A stretch of DNA of 11,106 nt, from positions 1 to 11,106 of the forward strand of contig CAYRCC010000055.1 in NCBI GenBank assembly GCA_964422725.1. Direction: 5' to 3'. Positions 6,727 to 11,106 of the stretch are shown here, in pieces. How positions within the stretch are numbered: the first letter of the stretch is position 1; the number at the start of each line of letters is the position of its first letter. The notes beneath the pieces are model-generated. The model did not search any database and was not told where the DNA came from. It was given only the letters and a program-made list of their open reading frames with translations. Position numbers and translations under genes: made by a program. The stretch comes from CAKSNH01 sp964422725 (GTDB taxonomy: Bacteria > Bacillota > Clostridia > UBA1381).

Positions 6727-7719
6727 ATGTCAGAAAATAAACAACATATTACTTCAATCGGCGGTCAGGCAATTATCGAGGGCGTTATGATGCGCGGTCC
6801 GTATAAAACGGCTATGGCTGTCAGAAAAAGTGACGGTGAAATCATCGTTGAGGAAAACGAAAACGGTACAAAACGCAAAAACGCGTTTGTAAAACTGCCT
6901 ATCGTGCGCGGTTGTGTAAACTTTTTTGAGAGTATGGTTGTAGGTATGAAAGCGCTAATGTTTTCTGCCGAGTTTGTTGATATCGAGGACGAGGAGGAAG
7001 AAGAAAGCAAGTTTGACAAATGGCTTGAGGAAAAACTCGGCGACAAAATAAAAGACGTTGTGATTTATTTTTCACTTATACTGTCGCTGTTTCTCAGTGT
7101 CGGACTCTTTATAGTACTTCCGAACCTTGCCACAAGCGGTATAGATAAGCTGTGTTCTATGAGCTTTATCCCCGACTCGGTCGCGCGGATAGCCGGCACA
7201 AAATCGTTTTACAACATCGTCGAGGCGGTAATCAAAATGGCGATTTTTCTTACCTACATGGCGTTGGTTTCCAATATGAAAGATATTAAAAGAGTTTTCG
7301 AGTACCACGGTGCCGAACACAAAACCATAGCCTGCTACGAGGCAGGCGAAGATCTTATTGTCGAGAACGTGCGCAAGCATACGCGTTTTCACCCGAGATG
7401 CGGAACAAATTTTTTGCTGTTCACCATAATTATCAGTATAATTGTGTTTATGTTTTTGCCGAAATTCAACAGCAATTTTGCCGGTATACTTTTGAGAGTC
7501 GTTACAAGACTATTGCTTATGCCGGTTGTTGCCGGAATTTCGTATGAAATAATAAAGCTTGCCGGAAGAAGTCAAAACAAAATAGTAAAGGCTATGACCA
7601 AACCCGGTCTGTGGCTGCAACGCCTGACGACACGCGAGCCTGACGATTCGCAAATCGAGGTTGCCATAAAATCAATTCAGGCAGTTATTCCCGAGAATAA
7701 AGAGGACGATAAATGGTAA
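6727..7719 (+). CDS. DUF1385 family membrane protein (YqhQ-like)
   Basis: This 330-residue protein matches the DUF1385/YqhQ family, described as putative metal-dependent membrane enzymes of unknown substrate. The hallmark N-terminus GGQAIIEGVMMRGP is at residues 12-25. An acidic cytosolic stretch (84-95) and an EEKLGDKIKD helix precede two membrane segments (about 110-132 and 165-183). Candidate metal or catalytic residues lie in YHGAEHKT (193-200) and in H218-TRF-H222-PRC225-GTN (218-228). Two more hydrophobic segments follow (about 229-246 and 253-276), then a conserved KPGLWLQRLTTREPDD segment (292-307). Length is normal for the family. AAAGGA sits upstream of the ATG. The stop codon overlaps the prmC start by 7 nt; a DUF1385-prmC neighbourhood is common in Firmicutes. 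Confidence 0.92.
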   Translation: MSENKQHITSIGGQAIIEGVMMRGPYKTAMAVRKSDGEIIVEENENGTKRKNAFVKLPIVRGCVNFFESMVVGMKALMFSAEFVDIEDEEEEESKFDKWLEEKLGDKIKDVVIYFSLILSLFLSVGLFIVLPNLATSGIDKLCSMSFIPDSVARIAGTKSFYNIVEAVIKMAIFLTYMALVSNMKDIKRVFEYHGAEHKTIACYEAGEDLIVENVRKHTRFHPRCGTNFLLFTIIISIIVFMFLPKFNSNFAGILLRVVTRLLLMPVVAGISYEIIKLAGRSQNKIVKAMTKPGLWLQRLTTREPDDSQIEVAIKSIQAVIPENKEDDKW

Positions 7720-8555
7720 TAAGCGAAATTATTAAAAAATCCGTTGCCGCGCTGAAATTATGCGGCTCCGACAACGCCATATTCGATGCAAATCTGATTA
7801 TACGCACCGTTTTGAATATGTCACCGCTCGATATGGTTTTGTACAAACAGCGCGAGGTCAGCGCGGAACACGAAAAAATTATTAACGATATGGTATTGCG
7901 CTGTACAATGCACGAGCCGCTGCAATACATTCTCGGCACACAGGAATTTATGTCGCTTACATTTAAAGTCACTCCCGATGTGCTGATACCGCGTGCCGAT
8001 ACCGAAACACTCGTCGAAGAGTTAATCGAACGGTTTAAGCATAAGGGCGCGTCGGTATTGGATATAGGCTCGGGTTCGGGCTGTATCGGTATCAGTCTTG
8101 CGGTGTACAATAAAAGAATGTTTGTAAGGGGTGTCGATGTGAGCGAAAATGCGCTGCGCGTTGCCGCGGAAAACGCTGAAATCAACGCTGTTGACGACAG
8201 AGTGAAATACGAAAAACTCAATATCCTCACAGACAGACTGTACGGCAGATACGATTTAATCGTTTCCAATCCGCCGTACATAGAAACAGACATAATCCCG
8301 ACGCTTGACGATAATGTGAAAAACTACGAGCCGCACCTTGCGCTTGACGGCGGAACCGACGGACTCACATTTTATCGGCGCATAACCCAAATTGCCCCGT
8401 CCGCGCTGACGGACAACGGCATACTTGCATTTGAAGTCGGTCATACGCAAGCCGAGCATGTCGCACAGATGATGAGCGATAAATTTTCAGATATAGAAAT
8501 CATAAACGACCTGTGTTCAATACCGAGAGTAGTTATAGGAACGCTGAAACAGTAA
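7713..8555 (+). CDS. prmC: Peptide chain release factor N5-glutamine methyltransferase
   Basis: PrmC (HemK) uses S-adenosylmethionine to methylate the glutamine of the GGQ motif in release factors RF1 and RF2, which speeds translation termination. The 280-residue length is typical. The N-terminal helical domain (about 1-75) ends in the PLQYILG motif (69-75). VLIPRADTE (90-98) is the family's hallmark. The Rossmann-type methyltransferase domain has the SAM-binding motif VLDIGSGSGCIGI (115-127), the acidic D142 at the end of strand 2, and the catalytic NPPY at 186-189 that grips the target glutamine. The C-terminal GGTDGLTFYRR (213-223) and GHTQ segments are also typical. AGAGGA lies upstream; the start overlaps the DUF1385 stop. 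The usual partner gene prfA (RF1) is not next to it here. Confidence 0.96.
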   Translation: MVISEIIKKSVAALKLCGSDNAIFDANLIIRTVLNMSPLDMVLYKQREVSAEHEKIINDMVLRCTMHEPLQYILGTQEFMSLTFKVTPDVLIPRADTETLVEELIERFKHKGASVLDIGSGSGCIGISLAVYNKRMFVRGVDVSENALRVAAENAEINAVDDRVKYEKLNILTDRLYGRYDLIVSNPPYIETDIIPTLDDNVKNYEPHLALDGGTDGLTFYRRITQIAPSALTDNGILAFEVGHTQAEHVAQMMSDKFSDIEIINDLCSIPRVVIGTLKQ

Positions 8556-8574
8556 TTAGAACGGAGGTGCAGCT

Positions 8575-9924
8575 GTGCAGTTCGATATAGACAGCGGTGC
8601 TGTAAATATTATTAATAAAATAGAATCAGCCGGATTTAGTGCGTACATTGCCGGCGGTGCCGTGCGCGACCTTATTATGGGCAAGCATCCGCACGACTAC
8701 GACATCGCGACCGGTGCACTCCCATCTCAGATAAAATCAATTTTCAGGCGTACAGTCGATACCGGCATAAAGCACGGGACTGTCACAGTCATCGAAAACC
8801 GCATCGGCTATGAAATAACCACCTTTCGCAGTGACGGTGAGTACCGCGACGGCAGACATCCAGAAAACGTCCGTTTCATAACCGACATAGCCGAGGATCT
8901 TGCGCGCCGCGACTTCACAATCAACGCTATGGCGTACAACCCGAAATCCGGTCTTTTTGATTTTCACGGCGGAACAAAAGACATTGAAAATAAAATTATA
9001 CGCTGTGTCGGCGAACCCGAACGCCGTTTTACCGAGGATGCTCTGCGTATGCTGCGCGCGGTGCGTTTTTCCGCCGTTCTCGGTTTCGGTATCGAAAGTG
9101 CAACCAAAAACGCAATTATCAAATGCGCGCCGCTTATACGAAAAGTCAGCGCGGAACGTATACGTGACGAGCTTAATAAAATTTTGCTTTCGGATAACCC
9201 CGAACGCATAGTTATTCTGCACGAGCTTGGTCTTATGGCACATATACTTCCGGAGCTTGAATGCTGTTTCGGTGAAAAACAGCGCAATAAGTACCACATT
9301 TACGATGTGGGTACGCATATTATGAAGGCTCTTGAGTTTGTTCCGAAAGATTTGGCTGTATGCTGGGCAACGCTTTTGCACGATATCGGCAAGCCGAATT
9401 GCGCGAGTGTCGATTCCTGCGGCATTATCCATTTTTACGGACACCACAAGGAAAGCCGCCGAATTGCGGTTGACATACTGCACAGACTGCGTTTTGACAA
9501 TGATTTTATCCAAAATGTATCTGTACTCGTCGAAAATCACGACGTACGAATCGAGGCACAGTATCCGCCCGTCAAACGTATGATGGCAAAAGTCGGCGAG
9601 GAGCTTTTTGAAAAACTTCTTATAATACAAACCGCCGACAGCAGTGCCAAAAACCCTCAGTATGTCGACGAGAAAATCAGCCGTATAGAAAATGTGCGGA
9701 CGATATACCAAAATGTACTTGCCGAGCATCAGCCGTACCTGATAAGCAATCTTGCCGTAACCGGAAAAGATTTGCTGAAAATCGGCTTTAAACCCGGGCG
9801 CGAAATAGGTGACACTCTGCGTACATTGCTTGATGACGTGGTAATCACACCGGAATTTAACACAAAAGAATACCTGATAAAGAAAGCTAAAATATTAAAA
9901 AAGAGGAGGAATACCAACAAATGA
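8575..9924 (+). CDS. cca: CCA tRNA nucleotidyltransferase (class II) with HD domain
   Basis: This 449-residue class II nucleotidyltransferase most likely adds or repairs the 3' CCA end of tRNAs. The start is GTG, fixed by GGAGG at 8563-8567, 7 nt upstream. The head domain has GGAVRD (27-32), the catalytic D41-x-D43 in DYDIAT, and RRDFTINAMA (111-120). The neck helix carries EDALRMLRAVRF (154-165). The body has an HD-type domain with LLHDIGKP (267-274), H290/H291 and ENHD (320-323), found in many bacterial CCA enzymes with phosphohydrolase activity. The tail contains VTGKDLLKIGFKPGREIGDTL (395-415), a conserved element of this family. Poly(A) polymerase and the A- or CC-adding variants share the head, so the exact nucleotide specificity is not proven. 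It follows prmC by 19 nt and overlaps the next gene by 4 nt. Confidence 0.92.
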   Translation: MQFDIDSGAVNIINKIESAGFSAYIAGGAVRDLIMGKHPHDYDIATGALPSQIKSIFRRTVDTGIKHGTVTVIENRIGYEITTFRSDGEYRDGRHPENVRFITDIAEDLARRDFTINAMAYNPKSGLFDFHGGTKDIENKIIRCVGEPERRFTEDALRMLRAVRFSAVLGFGIESATKNAIIKCAPLIRKVSAERIRDELNKILLSDNPERIVILHELGLMAHILPELECCFGEKQRNKYHIYDVGTHIMKALEFVPKDLAVCWATLLHDIGKPNCASVDSCGIIHFYGHHKESRRIAVDILHRLRFDNDFIQNVSVLVENHDVRIEAQYPPVKRMMAKVGEELFEKLLIIQTADSSAKNPQYVDEKISRIENVRTIYQNVLAEHQPYLISNLAVTGKDLLKIGFKPGREIGDTLRTLLDDVVITPEFNTKEYLIKKAKILKKRRNTNK

Positions 9925-10580
9925 TTAAAGCGATATTGTTTGACTTCGACGGCACATTGCTCAACACCAACAATCTAATTTTCTCCTCGTACAGTCACGC
10001 GTTTAAAACGGTTCTCGGGCGCGATATAACAGAAAAAGAAATACACGCTTTGTATGGAAAGCCGCTCTATGACAGTCTTGCAAAATACGGTGTCCATCAG
10101 GACGAATTGTACCGCGAATACCGAAAATACAATTTAGAAAAGCACGATGAGCTTGTTGAATATTTCGACAATGCCGCCGAGGGGGTTATTATGCTGAAAG
10201 AGTGCGGCTATAAGCTTGCCGTTGTCACATCAAAGCGAATGGACACTCTTATGCGCGGAATACATCTTTTAAAGCTCGACAATTACTTTGACACACTCAT
10301 AACGCCCGCCGACACCGACAAGCACAAGCCCGATCCGTCACCTATATTGACTGCATGCGAAAGACTCAGCGTGAAAGCCGATGAATGTATTATGGTCGGC
10401 GACAGCATTTTTGATTTGCAGTGCGGCAGAGCCGCCGGTGCAAGGCTGTGTGCCGTAAAATATTCAACCACGTTTGATGCTTTACTTGAATACAACCCCG
10501 AATATATCGTTGACAGCATTAAAGAACTGGCAAACATAATAAATGAGGAGCGGGAAAGTGAACGTTGCAAAATAAAATGA
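9921..10580 (+). CDS. HAD-superfamily hydrolase (phosphoglycolate phosphatase / PpaX-like)
   Basis: This 219-residue HAD phosphatase hydrolyses a small phosphate ester or pyrophosphate through an aspartyl-phosphate intermediate. Motif I is DFDGT at 8-12 (nucleophile D8, acid/base D10). Residues about 15-85 form a helical C1 cap. Motif II is VVTSKR at 101-106, motif III is the Lys in HKPDP (135-139), and motif IV is VGDSIFDLQCGRAAG (159-173), with acidic residues coordinating Mg2+. The pattern fits the Gph/PpaX/beta-phosphoglucomutase-like group; the cap does not tell me the substrate, so no symbol is given. The start is set by AAGAGGAGG at 9901-9909. ATGA overlap with the cca stop indicates translational coupling. 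It is the last gene of the block, and the next promoter overlaps its stop codon. Confidence 0.88.
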   Translation: MIKAILFDFDGTLLNTNNLIFSSYSHAFKTVLGRDITEKEIHALYGKPLYDSLAKYGVHQDELYREYRKYNLEKHDELVEYFDNAAEGVIMLKECGYKLAVVTSKRMDTLMRGIHLLKLDNYFDTLITPADTDKHKPDPSPILTACERLSVKADECIMVGDSIFDLQCGRAAGARLCAVKYSTTFDALLEYNPEYIVDSIKELANIINEERESERCKIK

Positions 10581-10605
10581 CTCACATTGAAAACTCTGAT
10601 ATAAT
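10577..10605 (+). promoter_or_regulatory. Extended -10 promoter of the short 3' unit
   Basis: A perfect TATAAT (10600-10605) is preceded by TGA, giving an extended -10 (TGn) element. The -35 ATGACT (10577-10582, four of six matches) lies 17 nt upstream and overlaps the HAD stop codon. Transcription would begin near 10612, just before the AAGGAG at 10632. Confidence 0.65.
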
Positions 10606-10645
10606 GTTAAGTGACGAAACCAAACATAGAAAAGGAGTAATCAAT

Positions 10646-10729
10646 ATGAACCACTTACAGTATACCACAAAAACAGAATTTGTCACATATCAATTACACC
10701 ACAAAAGTCACAAAGTTTCCATACTTTAG
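10646..10729 (+). CDS. Small ORF, 27-residue hypothetical peptide
   Basis: ATG at 10646 is preceded by AAGGAG (10632-10637) at an ideal 8-nt distance, and a strong promoter lies just upstream, so translation is plausible. The peptide starts MNHLQYTTK and ends HHKSHKVSIL; it is basic, rich in His, Lys and Thr, and has no membrane segment. I do not recognise it. The TAG stop (10727-10729) lies inside the 3' arm of a long hairpin, and an intrinsic terminator follows. It could be a genuine small protein, a leader peptide whose downstream gene was lost, the mRNA part of a dual-function small RNA, or a truncated remnant of a longer gene. Confidence 0.42.
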   Translation: MNHLQYTTKTEFVTYQLHHKSHKVSIL

Positions 10730-10741
10730 TGATTTTTTGTG
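10700..10741 (+). other. Long imperfect hairpin over the small ORF stop codon
   Basis: Arms 10700-10715 and 10724-10741 pair over 16 positions (one G-U) with two single-nt bulges and an 8-nt loop (TTTCCATA). The 3' arm contains T6 (10733-10738) and the TAG stop. Together with the terminator that follows, nearly half of the predicted transcript would be structured. Confidence 0.55.
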
Positions 10742-10749
10742 TACAATTT

Positions 10750-10788
10750 GGGGGCTGCCCCACTCTCTAGTGAGACAGCCCCATTTTT
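10750..10788 (+). terminator. Intrinsic terminator
   Basis: GGGGCTG (10751-10757) pairs with CAGCCCC (10776-10782). An inner CACT/AGTG stem (10761-10764 with 10769-10772, loop CTCT) sits above a 3x3 internal loop, and T5 follows at 10784-10788. It ends both the short unit and any read-through from the seven-gene block. The minus-strand side lacks a T-run, so it is probably one-directional. Confidence 0.88.
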
Positions 10789-10810
10789 GCATATCAAGTT
10801 ATGAGTTGAA

Positions 10811-10826
10811 CCGCTGTATACAGCGG
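10811..10826. repeat. 16-bp perfect palindrome
   Basis: CCGCTGTATACAGCGG is a perfect palindrome between the terminator and the end of the catalase remnant. There is no T-run on either side, so it is not a typical terminator. It may be a dyad operator or a small hairpin in the 3' end of the minus-strand transcript. Confidence 0.35.
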
Positions 10827-10868
10827 CGCGGAAAGTATTGTTAAGCGTTAGCTGTTACTATTCATATA

Positions 10869-11084
10869 TTAATCGCAGTCGCTTTTCTTTGTGCCGCAGC
10901 CTGTTTTGTTTTTGTGTTTCATATTGGCTTGCAGACGGTTTAATGCTTCACCGAATCTTTGGAAATGCACAATTTCGCGTTGACGGAGAAACTTAATTAC
11001 GTCATTTACATCAGGGTCGTCGGACAAACGTAAAATATTGTCATATACCGCACGTGCTTTTTGTTCTGGTACGACTGCGTATTC
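10869..11084 (-). pseudogene. C-terminal remnant of a CotJC-like manganese catalase
   Basis: The minus-strand frame from 11084 to the TAA at 10869-10871 encodes 71 residues clearly matching the C-terminal part of CotJC/manganese catalase proteins: PEQKARAVYDN, SDDPDV, FLRQREIVHFQRFGEAL. The Glu of EQKAR and the His of REIVH are 33 residues apart, the same spacing as metal ligands Glu148 and His181 of the Lactobacillus plantarum manganese catalase. A Lys/Cys/Gly-rich tail (KTGCGTKKSDCD) ends the protein. Directly upstream, in-frame TGA codons stand at 11085-11087 and 11094-11096, no ATG start exists, and the AT-rich sequence to the window edge does not look like the expected preceding catalase residues. 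The first-half metal ligands are therefore absent, and the gene is truncated, frameshifted or interrupted. Intact members detoxify hydrogen peroxide or lie in the inner spore coat. Confidence 0.75.
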
Positions 11085-11106
11085 TCAACAAAATCACAAA
11101 AAAATA

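Noticed and set aside
7685..8293. 202-codon minus-strand ORF inside prmC
   Set aside because: It is Ser-rich low-complexity sequence typical of a reverse-frame shadow; prmC on the plus strand has full motif support.
8737..9729. 330-codon minus-strand ORF
   Set aside because: It lies fully inside cca, whose motifs are unmistakable. The antisense protein shows no family features and has no ribosome binding site.
10646..11106. Insertion-sequence ends around the small ORF and the catalase remnant (shared CACAAAA-like stretches)
   Set aside because: No convincing terminal inverted repeats, target-site duplication or transposase is visible; short A-rich matches are expected by chance.

Overview
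The window looks like chromosome from a spore-forming, anaerobic-type member of the Clostridia (Firmicutes). The reasons are AT-rich intergenic DNA, strong AGGAGG-type ribosome binding sites, textbook sigma-A promoters, a DUF1385-prmC gene pair, a clostridial-style DUF5685/J-domain pair, and the C-terminal end of a CotJC-like manganese catalase (a spore-coat family). The genus cannot be fixed from the sequence. No tRNA, rRNA, CRISPR array, integrase or transposase is visible.

Left part (1-4369, minus strand): a very large secreted surface protein built from at least three ~300-residue GLUG-type repeat units runs off the left edge. Behind it is a monocistronic family 2 processive-type glycosyltransferase with its own promoters and intrinsic terminator. 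Both are envelope functions, but they are separate transcription units.

Middle part (4700-10580, plus strand): one tightly packed, probably co-transcribed block of seven genes starts from a near-perfect promoter (TTGAAA-17-TATAAT). The order is DUF5685 protein, J-domain/TPR protein with a Cys-rich tail, small multi-pass membrane protein, DUF1385 (YqhQ-like) membrane protein, PrmC release-factor glutamine methyltransferase, class II CCA-adding-type nucleotidyltransferase, and a HAD phosphatase. Junctions overlap (14, 7 and 4 nt) or are short (19-26 nt), so translational coupling is likely. The second half is translation/tRNA housekeeping. The first half (DUF5685 + J-domain + membrane protein) is uncharacterised and is the best candidate here for an undescribed system: the DUF5685 protein carries DDxxD-like and DxxxDxxxD acidic motifs, and the J-protein ends with ten cysteines in 25 residues.

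Right part (10577-11106): a second strong promoter overlaps the stop codon of the HAD gene and drives a short unit of under 200 nt. This unit has a good ribosome binding site, a 27-codon ORF, a long hairpin over the ORF's stop codon and an intrinsic terminator. Facing it on the minus strand is a start-less 71-residue remnant of a CotJC/manganese catalase. It retains the second-half metal ligands but has in-frame stops directly upstream, so the gene is broken at or near the right edge.
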